Below are positions 21,001 through 30,853 of a stretch of DNA of 64,000 bases, piece after piece. The position numbers were made by a program, and so were the translations under genes. The DNA lies in assembly GCA_019925105.1 (NCBI GenBank), contig JAHGAU010000007.1, forward strand, positions 1,736,001 through 1,800,000, read 5' to 3'. Below the pieces are notes generated by a model. It was not told the DNA's origin. It saw only the letters and a program-made list of their open reading frames with translations, and ran no database searches. Positions within the stretch are counted from its first letter, which is position 1. Every line of letters begins with the position of its first letter. The stretch comes from Niebla homalea. Taxonomy: Eukaryota > Ascomycota > Lecanoromycetes > Lecanorales > Ramalinaceae.

Positions 21001-22003
21001 CATTTATACCGAGATGTTGTTTGTATTGCATCAGATTGTCGACCGCATGGAAAACATGTCCGCCCTGCGCACCGCCTATGGGTCCGGCCCGCTCGAGGAG
21101 TTCAACCCGTTGCTCTATCCTTACCGCCGCAATGTCGCCGCCTCCATCACCCTTACCTTGTTTGCGGTACAATCTGCCCTCATCACCAAACTCCCGCTAC
21201 CGCAGTTCTTGCCCAGCGCACGTGTGGCGTATTTAAGGATGGTAAATAAAGTCCGCGCTATTGTTGTTGATGCTGTGAGAGATGGCATAGGGGAGGATGG
21301 GCGGGAGAAGGATGGTGGAGAGGGGGCGGAAAAGAATGGTAGTAGTAGTGGTGCAAAGGTGAGAGCAGGACGAGAACAGGAGGATGATGAAGCGTGGGTG
21401 AGTAAACAAGCCCGCCAACGTGCCGTGCGGAAGAAATATCTGAGCTGGAACGCAGCCTCCGCTGCACAGGCGGAGATCATCGAGTTCCTCGAGGAGTTGG
21501 TGGAGCTGGCAAAGTTGATTGTCGGGGCGAATGAGTTTCGGAGTGGGGTCCTTGCGCGGAGGCACTTGCTTGGTGGTGGCGGTGGTAGTGGTCATGGCGT
21601 ACAACTGCTCGATGATGGGAGTGGGATGATCAGGAGCGATACCATTGGGGAACAGAATCAGGGGAAGGCCTGGAAACGTCGTGGTAGTGGTGAGGGCCAC
21701 GACGATACGGATGCGGATGTAGAGCGGGATCGATTCGCCGACGCCACAGGCGCGCCGGGCCAGAAGACGATGGGGTATGTGAGAAGGAGCAGGGACAATA
21801 CTGTCAGCAGCGTGGGTAGCATTGGTTCCGGAGCCAGCAGCGATGGTCACGCAGCAGTAGCAGCAGGAGGAGGAGCAGCAGCGCAGGTGCCTGTCAGTCT
21901 GATGAGGATACAGAGTCGCAAACGCGAAGCTGCCGAGTTGAGGCGGGTGTCTACCGGAGATAGGGAGAAGGGGAAGGGGAAAGTTGGTGGGGATGGTGCG
22001 TGA
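18027..22003 (+). CDS. Large FUSC/aromatic-acid-exporter-type membrane protein (PF10337/BRE4-like)
   Basis: Three exons, 18027-19532, 19583-19815 and 19864-22003, with introns of 50 and 48 nt, give 1292 residues. The N-terminal half holds about six hydrophobic segments (residues ~38-220), for example NVLATTILGLFIYSLWSAL and PILVAAGVLIIVNIFVFPEF, as in the fungal 'putative ER transporter, 6TM, N-terminal' domain. A long acidic cytosolic loop follows. A second set of six segments begins at LYAVKLTVAVFLVLWPAFVA and includes GRWAALQ-like ERGLWAALQLILITEV and VALSSELGTVPGT, which is the FUSC-like repeat. The C-terminal ~250 residues are hydrophilic, with Gly/Ser runs. Yeast BRE4 relatives affect brefeldin A sensitivity; the substrate is unknown. 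The two-times-6TM plan looks complete. Confidence 0.9.
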
Positions 22004-22325
22004 GATATGTGATAAAGGCATTCTTACGTAGGATAGAGAAGGAAACGCGATGGAGAAGCTTGGGAGAGGATTGAACATGTCACCAGTGGTATTGGTGGTG
22101 CCATTCGCACTGTCATGGACAGGCTAAGATACATACGTAACAGATTTCTTGCTCCTCCGCTCGCCGGACGATTCGATGCTTTTTCGTTCCTCTCAGACTG
22201 CCTTGGACCATTGACCGTGCAGTCCGCCCCGCCTGCTTGCTACAACCACCACGACGAAAATGTAGAACATACAAATCTGATCAGCCACAATTTTCCACCC
22301 TGCGAAGTCACCCATCACCCATCTC
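22004..22325. other. Intergenic stretch between convergent genes
   Basis: It lies between the transporter stop and the stop of the Myb-like gene. Nothing was recognised. Confidence 0.6.
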
Positions 22326-23109
22326 TCAGACCCCGCCAAATCCCCAGGTGTCCCCCATCCCCTCTCCGAAGACCGTCCCCTCATGCTTTTCGAGCTTGAT
22401 GCGCTTCTTCTGATGCTCCTCACCGTCCTCGTCATCTTCGACGCCGTCGCTGTCGTTCGACGCCATCCCCCCGGCGACTCCATCAGCCTGTCCGTTGCGC
22501 GCTTCGACCCCCTTCTTGGAGGGCCGTCCACGCTTCCCACCGGTCGTCGCTCCGGTGCCAGCCCTTTTCTTGATGGGACTCTTGCGGGGACCCATCACTT
22601 TGGACGGGGTCTGTTTGTCGGCGCCGACCATCTCGACGCCGGCAGCGGCCTTCTTGAGGCCCTCGTACATCTTCTGAGTGCTTTGCATCGTGCGCCCGAC
22701 TGGGATTTTTGTCTCCTTCCAGTTCGGGGTCGATCCACTGGCCCTGATGATGGCGAGGAGGGTGGCTATCTGCGGGGGAGGGGATCAGTTTAGGTATGGG
22801 AAATCATGAGAGACAGCGAAACTTATAGAATCGGTCGGACGACGAGGTTAGGTAATGCAAGGCGGGGAGAGGTAGAGGTGCCTGTGAGGAAGGGTGGGTA
22901 AGGAATTTGGAATTTTGAGGCAATGCTGGGGTGATTTGTGCTAAAGGGATTTCGATAGATGTCGACCTGTGCTAGAGGAGATTGGGAGCATTGGTGCAGT
23001 GGGTAAGAATACGGCAAATTATACAGAGTCCAAAGTGAGACGCGAATGCTGTGTGACTTACCTTTTCCTCATCCGACCAACGAGTAACGGAGGCCGTGGT
23101 GCTAGCCAT
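22326..23109 (-). CDS. Small nuclear protein with Myb/SANT-like start and AT-hook-like motif
   Basis: Exon 1 (23062-23109) gives the 16 residues MASTTASVTRWSDEEK. A 292 nt intron (GTAAGT...GCAG) follows, then exon 2 (22326-22769), for 163 residues in all. The junction makes RWSDEEKIATLLAIIRASG followed by NWKETKIPVGRTMQSTQKMY, a helix-helix-Trp pattern like one Myb/SANT repeat. Downstream come a basic linker with KRGRPSKKG, whose RGRP core is typical of AT hooks, and an acidic DDEDGEE stretch followed by KKRIKLEK. DNA or chromatin binding in the nucleus is inferred. I know no named ortholog. Half of the Myb-like motif depends on the tiny first exon across the long intron. Confidence 0.72.
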
Positions 23110-23776
23110 TTCAAGAGCGTGGGTGTTTGGTCCTGCGACGTGGTATGTTTTCGTTGAAGTGATAGAAGTTATGAGTATTTGAGCGAGGGAAGATTGAGGT
23201 TGCGAATGAGCTTTGTTGCGGTCGTAGAACGATCTTCATGAGGTGTAGGAAGTTGAAAGCTGAAGGTGTTGACGAAAGGATGATTGATGTGAGCTTGAAA
23301 GATCTTAATGGGTGGGATTTTCTGAAAGTGTTGCTTCACATGATCTGTTTTTAAAAGCGACTATTTTAAACAAACTTGATTGGCCAACGAGTAATGGGAA
23401 TTGGGAATACTATTCCCACTCGAAATTTCTTTACTTCACTCCAAGTCCAATGAATTGCAGACACAGGGGAGATCTGAAGGCCACAAGTGACTGGGTCGCT
23501 TGGAAACTTTGGTGAAATTGTTACTGATACCAAGTAACTGTTAAGAGGATCGTTAGATCAGCAAAAGAATAGTTGGGGATCTATCACCTGGTGAGGTGTG
23601 GGACTTTTGCAACTGTCATATGGAGGACGTTTTATATGATGGCTCGGACTTGCTTTGGCGCTTGCGTATGCATGCTCGAGAGACTTCCGCGAATCAGATG
23701 TAGTTTTTGATATCCAAAATGCATGCCAAGACGAGTGAATGATTGCTACCACTTTGCGCTTTGACTTCGGGAAATG
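23110..23776. other. Intergenic stretch, nothing recognised
   Basis: It covers the promoter side of the Myb-like gene and the 3' side of IST1. No repeat, RNA gene or supported frame was seen. Confidence 0.6.
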
Positions 23777-24822
23777 TCATTTCTTTAGAGCTGCAAATCG
23801 TTTGGATAGCTCATCTACGTCCGGTATTTTGCCGCCTATGGTATCCTTCTTCTGAGCTGGCGCACCGAGATCATCGCCATCACTTTTGGATGTGGTGGCG
23901 GGGGTCTGCTTCTTAAACCCTGTCATCTTTGCACCAGGCTTGAGATCAGGAGGGGCTGGCAGCTTTACGCTAGGACTCATGTTATCTGTACTTGACTTAG
24001 GTGGGGCGATGCTGACGGGTGACTTTGGCCCCAGATCTCTTGGAGGTGTAGCCTTGCTCAACTCGCTCGTAGTCAAAGGCTCCTCCAAGTTCTTGACCGC
24101 TTGGCCACCCGAGGGCTCGTCATCATCAACTTCCTCTGCGCCCCCATCTTGACCTCCTTCGGGCTGATTCGACCCTCTCGGCCAATCAACACCATACGTT
24201 CTTGCTATCTCTTTCAGATACAGCGTCACTAGCTCCGGGTCTGGAGGCTCAACCTTCAGCTTTTTAAGCACCCTCTCGGCAACCTTGTCGTCCTTGTTAT
24301 TCGCCGCATCCATGCCAAAGTCTTTCCCATATTTCTCCACGAGCAAGGCTCTCGCCTGATGCAATTCCTTGATCTCTGTTCGAGGAGCAGCGTAGATGAT
24401 AGACTTGACGGCTTCCTCCAAGCCAGGGTCGCATTCTTTGGCCTCCATCAACCCTGTCCGGGCAAGTAGGAGCTCGCAGTAGAGTTCAAGTATCTCGAGG
24501 AGCTCGGTCTGGATGTCAGACCGGATGATGTTCTCAACGCGTATGCGAGCAGATTCTTCTTTCTGGACCTGTCAAAAAAGCAATCCAATCAGCCGGGTGG
24601 GGCAGATTTGGAAAAAGGCCGAGGGCCAGGCTCATACCTCGAGCAGCTGTGCCATAGCTCGTCTTTGTTGCTTTGCTATTGCAGTGTCCTTTTGTTGTAC
24701 CATGCGTAGCCGGCTTATGGCCAGCTTCAGCTGGACCTTGATCTTGCCCTGCCATTTGTCAGCTGGGCATAGCGAATTTGCAGACAACTATAAGATACCA
24801 CGAGGGAAGAAGAGGGCGCCAT
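23777..24822 (-). CDS. IST1: IST1-family ESCRT-III regulator
   Basis: Three exons, 24799-24822 (MAPSSSLV only), 24638-24748 and 23777-24568, join to 308 residues. The introns are 50 nt (24749-24798) and 69 nt (24569-24637). The Ist1 helical domain covers roughly residues 9-190: KIKVQLKLAISRLRMVQQK, AKQQRRAMAQLLE, ARIRVENIIRSDIQTELLEI, LELYCELLLARTGLME, LEEAVKSIIYAAPRTEIKEL and LLVEKYGKDF. A Pro/Ser-rich acidic linker follows, and the C-terminus ends DVDELSKRFAALKK, which resembles a MIM-type helix for the Vps4 MIT domain. IST1 binds Did2/CHMP1 and Vps4 on endosomes and tunes ESCRT-III disassembly. The eight-residue first exon is easily missed. It is divergent from the F-box gene. Confidence 0.94.
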
Positions 24823-25136
24823 ATCAGATACGTCGTGTCAAATGTAGCCTACTTCAGAAGAGCGTAGGTAGCTTTTCCAACGTCGAGGCAAGAGGGGCAG
24901 TGACGAAACCGTGGCTGTGGTGGCTGTGGTGGCTGTTCCTTCCCCTTCTCACAATGCGAGTACATGAAGGGAACTAGACTTCATAGAACTCTTCGAAGCA
25001 ATTGTCCCCCCTCTTTTGGCCAGATTCACAGGTACAGGTCTCTGGCTAAAATTATCTAAGCCTGCTTGAGACTTCATTACATGCACACTTTCTCCCCCTT
25101 CAACAAGGTGGTTATCCAGACTCAGAACAACCCATC
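24823..25136. promoter_or_regulatory. Divergent promoter between IST1 and the F-box gene
   Basis: These 314 bp separate divergent starts. A TGGCTGTGG repeat of two to three units occurs near 24910-24933. No known element was identified. Confidence 0.45.
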
Positions 25137-26522
25137 TTGAAAATGACATGCCTGGTTGACCTGCCACCAGAAATATTGGAGATCATAGCGGACTACATCC
25201 TACACTCAAGGCATCCGTCTGATCTTGAGACCTTCGCTTTGGTACGTAAATCTACTTTCATGGTCTCGACATGTGTTTTAAAACATCATCTCGAGATCAA
25301 AAGAAAGTATAGCTCTGTCAACGATATCGGTGGACCACAGATCTCTCTAGTCGCATTGTTCCACCATATCATCCAGGAACCTGTGATTGCCACGCACATC
25401 ACTACAGCCGTGATTCCAAAGCACCGAGTCGTATCAGCGGATGACAGCAACATGGTCCTGGATGGATCTTACTTATCTCTCCAGCCCCTCGTCGTATCTT
25501 CTGCGAATGATTTGCCATTCGAGAACGACGACGAGCGACTGAAATGGGCCGCTGCTCTTGACAGAGGAGAGCAGGTGGCCATGGCCGCCCTGGTCTTGCC
25601 TCGCTTGGTCAATCTCAAAACCCTTGACATTGAGATCCCATCGTGGAGTGGCCCGTGGTTTCTGAAGCTTTTTCAAAGACCAAGGCCAGAAGCAACGAAA
25701 CGAAGGGAAATATATCGCGACCTTACACTACATACTGTTACTTTACGTGGAGAGCTAGTAGGGTCATTCGGAACTCTAGATGTCTGGGACGTAATTTCCT
25801 TCTTGTGTCTTCCGTCAGTCAGGAGGTTGCACCTCAAAAATCCATACTTATGGAAGACGAGGGCTCGGGAGCCGTTGCCAGTCTCTGGATCGAGTGTTGT
25901 GGATCTGCAGCTTGATAACATCCTGCTGTCTGGGAATTTATGGCTTGTCCGGAAGGTGATTGGGATGACCAGGGCTTTACGGAGTTTCACCGTATATGGC
26001 ATTGCGGAGGGAGACCTCAGATATCCTCACTTGTTGACTTCAAGTCTCCTGGATGTGGCACGGCATTCGCTTGAATGTTTGACCGTCCAGATCCATTCAT
26101 ATGACCACTATCTGGCGGCGGTCTTGGGAGATCTGAGAGAATTCTCTCGGCTTCGATATTTGAACACTGAACTACGCTTACTTTTGTCTAACGAGGAGCA
26201 ATCTGAGAGCCCCACACAGCTGACGGATGTGCTACCCGCATCAATCGAACATCTGGTGCTCACCCAGAAGCAACTTCTATGGACAGAACAGAACTTTGGC
26301 CAGCTTGATGTGCTGGTGAGTCAAGGACTACATCACACGCCAAACTTGACCCGGCTCGACTTCAACCTTGTCTCGAACCTCGTCTCGGACAATCACGAGG
26401 CGAAGGGCGGAAAGTTCAACTCAGAGTGGCTTGCAACATTTTCCGCCAAATGTGCAGTGACTGCAGTGGACTTTCGTTATCACGAGAAGAATTGGTCTTT
26501 CTGGCAGAAAGTCCAACCATGA
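25137..26522 (+). CDS. F-box domain protein
   Basis: This is a single exon of 461 residues. The start region carries an F-box: LVDLPPEILEIIADYILHS (from residue 5), followed by LETFALVRKSTFMVS. The rest is leucine-rich and weakly repetitive without a clear LRR or WD pattern, for example LVLPRLVNLKTLDIEI, LCLPSVRRLHLKNPYL and LTRLDFNLVSNLVS, as in the large fungal F-box families with degenerate leucine-rich tails. Such proteins select substrates for an SCF ubiquitin ligase through Skp1; the substrate is unknown. A second Met two codons downstream is an equally good start. A second protein of this kind lies at 38458-39798. Confidence 0.82.
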   Translation: MKMTCLVDLPPEILEIIADYILHSRHPSDLETFALVRKSTFMVSTCVLKHHLEIKRKYSSVNDIGGPQISLVALFHHIIQEPVIATHITTAVIPKHRVVSADDSNMVLDGSYLSLQPLVVSSANDLPFENDDERLKWAAALDRGEQVAMAALVLPRLVNLKTLDIEIPSWSGPWFLKLFQRPRPEATKRREIYRDLTLHTVTLRGELVGSFGTLDVWDVISFLCLPSVRRLHLKNPYLWKTRAREPLPVSGSSVVDLQLDNILLSGNLWLVRKVIGMTRALRSFTVYGIAEGDLRYPHLLTSSLLDVARHSLECLTVQIHSYDHYLAAVLGDLREFSRLRYLNTELRLLLSNEEQSESPTQLTDVLPASIEHLVLTQKQLLWTEQNFGQLDVLVSQGLHHTPNLTRLDFNLVSNLVSDNHEAKGGKFNSEWLATFSAKCAVTAVDFRYHEKNWSFWQKVQP

Positions 26523-27347
26523 CGCATTGGCACCTAGAAGTTCTGAGCGATTCCCGGCTGGTCATCATCATGATCATTGCTAGACCATGACCTCGTCCAC
26601 GATGTTGGAGGGCAATTTCAATAATTTCATTAACTTCATGTGGAAAATCTATGTGTCCAATGACTAAGCATGGAACTATACTATATTTGGAAACCTTGGC
26701 AGTTTACGCCGTCAGACGGAAAATGGGGCTGGAAATGTAATTACTGAAATACACTATTCTACCTAGTTGTTAGTCGCCCATCTAATCCAAATCGCAAAAA
26801 TTTAAACTACGGCATCGCTAGGCCACAGCCACCTCATCGCCGGCTTGGCGTTGTTGTAATCTTTTTCTTCCTTCACTCAACGACTTTCTCACGTGTCCTG
26901 TGTAAGCTGTACAAGTTCCTCTTGGGTCCGCTTAAGTTCCACCAGAGGAATGATGGTCATGAATCTTTGAGCAAATCGTTGAGTGACTCCAACCTCTACG
27001 TCGCCTATTACGTACATCCTCCCCTACATCTCAAGGAAGGCTGAGCGAGCTCGGGCGCGCTAGCAGAGTGTAGTGACAACTGCATTTTCAAAGGTCGCCC
27101 AAGTTCGGTCAACGGCGGTCTTTCTTCGTGCTTCATGCTTGTATGTTTGCACGAGGACCGATCGTTTCGTCCTTGATAGCTCCTGCAAGACACTTGTCCA
27201 ACTTTTGCTCACTCCTCATTACCACACAGCACAAGCCAATTGCTGGCGCAAGTGATTTGATCGCTTGTTCCTGACAAGTGCGGGTACCTACCGCACGCCA
27301 GATCGGCTCTCAGCCAATCATTTGCTCTTGCCGACCCCCTCCCGAAC
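26523..27347. other. Intergenic stretch, promoter side of the sterol reductase gene
   Basis: No repeat, RNA gene or supported frame was seen. Short frames on both strands lack motifs. Confidence 0.6.
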
Positions 27348-28901
27348 ATGACGGCCTACGAAGTTCGAAACAGGTATGCGAACGGTCATGTCAGTGGAAC
27401 AATTAATACCACTTTCAACGGCAATGTCAAACCCCCATCGGTCCAAGTATCTGAGAAGTTGGATGAGATTGAGCAGATCTGGGGAAGAAGAACCAAAGCA
27501 TCTTGGTTCTCTGCCTTCTTTTGCTTTCTCCTCGTCACCATCTGCCCCGTCATCCTCACAATCATCTTCGCCACCTTGGAGTATTTTGATGCTTCCATTG
27601 TCAACACGTTGAATGCATTCAATGAGGACGGTCCTCTCAACTTTTTCATCGCTTACTCACCTCGCCCCAACTTACAGGCAGCCTTTGGTTATCTCGCATG
27701 GCTCCTGTTCCAAGCTCTACTCTACACCTTCCTCCCTGGACCCCTGTCTACAGGTCAAATGACTCCTGCCGGCAACCTCTTGAAATACAGGACCAATGGG
27801 CTGAATGCTTGGCTGTGCACTCATGCCCTCTTCCTTACTCTTGGCTTTTCTGGTTTGCTCGACATGGCCATCATCGCCAAGAATTGGGAAGGCCTGGTAG
27901 TGGCCACCTACGTCTACGGCTTCATCGTATCCGCTTTCAGCCTCGTCAAAGCGCACCTTGCACCTTCTCATCCTAATGATCGCAAATTTTCCGGCTCCAT
28001 GATCTTCGACTTCTTCGCAGGTGTTGAGCTGAACCCTCGCTTCGGCGATCTGTGGGACTTCAAGCTTTTCCACAATGGACGGCCTGGAATCATCGCATGG
28101 ACTTTGATCTCTCTGTCGTATACCGCTTCGCAGTACCAGAAGCTCGGGTACGTGACAAACTCGCTAATCCTGGTCGACCTGTTCCACTTGATGTACGTGG
28201 TCGATTTCTTCATCAACGAGGATTGGTACCTCCGCACCATCGACATGGCCCACGACCATTTCGGATACATGCTTGGCTTCGGCTCCGTGGCGATTGTGCC
28301 GGGATTGTATACCATTCAAGCACAGTACCTGGCCAGGTTCCCCGTTGACCTGTCCACTCTCCACGCATTTGCAGTCCTGCTCGTTGGGCTTGGTGGCTAC
28401 GCAGTTTTCCGCGCCGCGAACCACCAAAAAGATGTCGTTCGCCAGACTAATGGACAGTGTGATATCTGGGGCAAGAAAGCTGAGGTCGTCATCGCGCCGT
28501 ACAAAACGGCGGATGGGCAGAGCCATGAATCGTTACTCCTATGTTCTGGTAGGTGCTCTTGCTTTCCTGGGCGCGCCCCTTTCCATTTGTGCCACCTTGG
28601 TGCTATTTTTGGCGCCCTCTTCAAGGATTCGATTCCTTCATCATACTGATGTATTGCGAATACAGGTTGGTGGGGTTTTTCCCGTCACGCGAACTACCTT
28701 GGGGATATGATGCAGGCTTTTGCAATGGGCGCGGCGTGCGGCACTCATCATCTTCTTCCCTGGCTCTACACGCTCTTCATTGGCGCTGTCCTGGCTAATC
28801 GCGTGCGACGGTGTGAGGCACGTTGCGCGGGCAAATATGGCCGACAATGGCAGAAGTACTGCGATAAAGTGCAGTATCGTATCTTACCAGGCCTGATATA
28901 A
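27348..28901 (+). CDS. Sterol reductase of the ERG4/ERG24 family, DHCR7 (delta-7) type
   Basis: Exons 27348-28548 and 28666-28901 join across a 117 nt GTAGGT...CAG intron to 478 residues. The protein has many membrane segments, for example SAFFCFLLVTICPVILTII and YLAWLLFQALLYTFLPG. Diagnostic blocks are GVELNPRFGDLWDFKLFHN followed by GRPGIIAWTLISLSYTASQY, FINEDWYLRTIDMAHDHFGY, FRAANHQKDVVRQTNGQ and a C-terminal HANYLGDMMQA...GRQWQKYCDKVQYRILPGLI. The GRPG-I-AWTLI block and the WYL-TID-HDHFG block match 7-dehydrocholesterol reductases rather than ERG24 C-14 reductases. These are ER enzymes that reduce a sterol double bond with NADPH. Reduction of C7=C8 would be odd in an ergosterol maker, so the substrate is open. 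Confidence 0.88.
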
Positions 28902-29800
28902 CCTGCTGTCGTTAGGGTTAAGCGGACGTGGATGTGAGCGATGAGAGGATTGGTTTGAGATGGAGGTGGAAAGAGGTGGGATCGACTCGCTTGTGGAGAA
29001 GCACCTTACTTGGCAGGGAAGTAGAATTGGGAGTGTGGACCGTAAGCATGTGCTGAGTATGATCAACGAGAAGAAGTGGGATTGTAGCAACGTTGATGAT
29101 CATTTTCGGACTACCTGAGGTGATACGTTCTGGAAGGTAAGAAAAGCTGGCTCAGCAGCTGTCTGATCCTCCACCAAAAGACTTTTTGGAGCACCCCCGT
29201 TCCCCAGTGAGCGGCCGGCAGCCCCACGTGTGAGCGCGAAAAGGCATGAGAGAGCGCGCGCAGCGATAGAGACTGTATAGATCAAGATAGATAATTCAAA
29301 GCGAGTGGTATCTCTAGCACAGAGCATGACAGCTTCGACTCGGAATCATGCAAAATTGCCAGCGGGTCCTCATTAGGATGTCATCACGCCTTTGAGCGAA
29401 TTGCAGGAGGCTGGCTTCAGAAGAGCTAATCTATCTCATAGGAAGTGATCGCACACGTGGTGACTCCGGGGTTCACTGGTACATTTTGACCCATTTCCTC
29501 GCGAGAACAGAGTTCCATCATATCAAACAGCCATTGGTGCCATCGTGGTGCCTTTCCAGCCTGAGCCTTGTACTTCCGAAGAGTTTGAGTTTCCACAACG
29601 GCAGCACACAGTCAAATTGGAAGATTTTCAAGGTTTTAGCCTTGTTTCTGGCTCGCGCGAGTCATTCCAGTGCTCATCCAGTAGTTAATTGCATTAATGA
29701 TCAATCCCATCACAGATCTTCGCACATCTTCACGGCAGGCGTTGATTTCATTGAATGACTGATTGTGGACTAACACAACCTGATATCTGAGTGCACAAGT
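28902..29800. other. Intergenic stretch, nothing recognised
   Basis: It lies between two plus-strand genes. No supported frame, RNA gene or repeat was seen. Confidence 0.6.
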
Positions 29801-30853
29801 ATGGAATTCACTCAGGAAGTGGAGCGAATGGCGGGCAACGCCGACGCAAGTAACGCCGCAGAATCGGCGCGAGATGGCCCCCTGCAGGAAGACGTCCAGC
29901 TATGGCAGCGATTGTTCCAATACTCGCCCTCCGAAGCGGTGGATCGATTGATTCAGCATCGGGCCGACCTGAACCGCAATCGGATCTCCGACGCCGCCTG
30001 GGACGACATCAAAGCTCAAAACGTGAAGGCAGGTTTTGACAAGGAGGCCTACGAGCACAGCATCAGCAGAGCAGTCGTCACTGCATCATCCAAACCCCAA
30101 CCCCCTTCGCCATCATCCTCCCATGGTGAACGGAGCAGCAGCAGCAGCCAGACATATCTCGTCAAGATCGAGGGACCCTTGGCACAAACCCCCACCACCA
30201 TCCAAGACATCCTCGGCCCGTCCAGCTCACCCCTCGAGATCCGGATGGGCCAGGCCGAGGACGGAGAAGAAGCCCGCTTCTGCCGCATCACCGCAGCGGG
30301 CCGGGTCGCAATGGAGGCATGGCTCTCCTCCACCTACGCACAGCGCCCCGCCTTCCGACCGACCTTCATCCCGGAATCCAGCATGGCCCGCAAGGATCTG
30401 TGTCCGAGATCTCGGCATCCGACGTTGGGGATCGATGCCACGTTGCCGCAGCATCGATTTGACTCCGTGTTGGACCAGGAGGGAGTGGCCCGGCGGGATG
30501 ATGGCTATCCCGTGTGGTATTTCTTCTACGGCACCCTGGGCACGCCGGACATACTTGCGCGGCAACTGGGGATGGAGGAGGAAGAGGTGGTAAGGACGTT
30601 GAGTCCTGCGGCTGTCAAGGGAGGGGTCGTGAAGACATGGGGAGGGAAGTATAAAGCTCTTGTTGATGGTGCGGAGAGGGAGATGGTTGCCGGGTGGGCG
30701 TTTGAAGTCCTGCGCGCTGAGCAGGAAGAAGCACTGCGAACATACGAGACTGCTCGTTACGAAGTGGTTCGCTGCAGGATCGAGTTTCTGGTGGGAGAGT
30801 ATGCGGTAAGCGGGCTGACGTTCCGCTTCGTCAATCCGACACTGCTGTCATGA
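29801..30853 (+). CDS. AIG2/gamma-glutamylcyclotransferase-like protein
   Basis: This is a single exon of 350 residues. The N-terminal ~190 residues are a fungal extension with Ser- and Pro-rich linkers. The GGCT-like fold begins at about 225 with YPVWYFFYGTLGTPDILARQ, which holds the YGTL nucleotide-like loop of the family. It continues with VKTWGGKYKALVDG and AEREMVAGWAFEVLRAEQEE, then LRTYETARYEVVRCRIEFL. The acidic residue expected in the catalytic position may be one of the Glu residues in AEQEEALRTYE, but I cannot assign it. The family includes gamma-glutamylcyclotransferases and many fungal proteins of unknown substrate, often with such long N-terminal parts. Cytosolic location is inferred from the lack of a signal peptide. 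Confidence 0.8.
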   Translation: MEFTQEVERMAGNADASNAAESARDGPLQEDVQLWQRLFQYSPSEAVDRLIQHRADLNRNRISDAAWDDIKAQNVKAGFDKEAYEHSISRAVVTASSKPQPPSPSSSHGERSSSSSQTYLVKIEGPLAQTPTTIQDILGPSSSPLEIRMGQAEDGEEARFCRITAAGRVAMEAWLSSTYAQRPAFRPTFIPESSMARKDLCPRSRHPTLGIDATLPQHRFDSVLDQEGVARRDDGYPVWYFFYGTLGTPDILARQLGMEEEEVVRTLSPAAVKGGVVKTWGGKYKALVDGAEREMVAGWAFEVLRAEQEEALRTYETARYEVVRCRIEFLVGEYAVSGLTFRFVNPTLLS

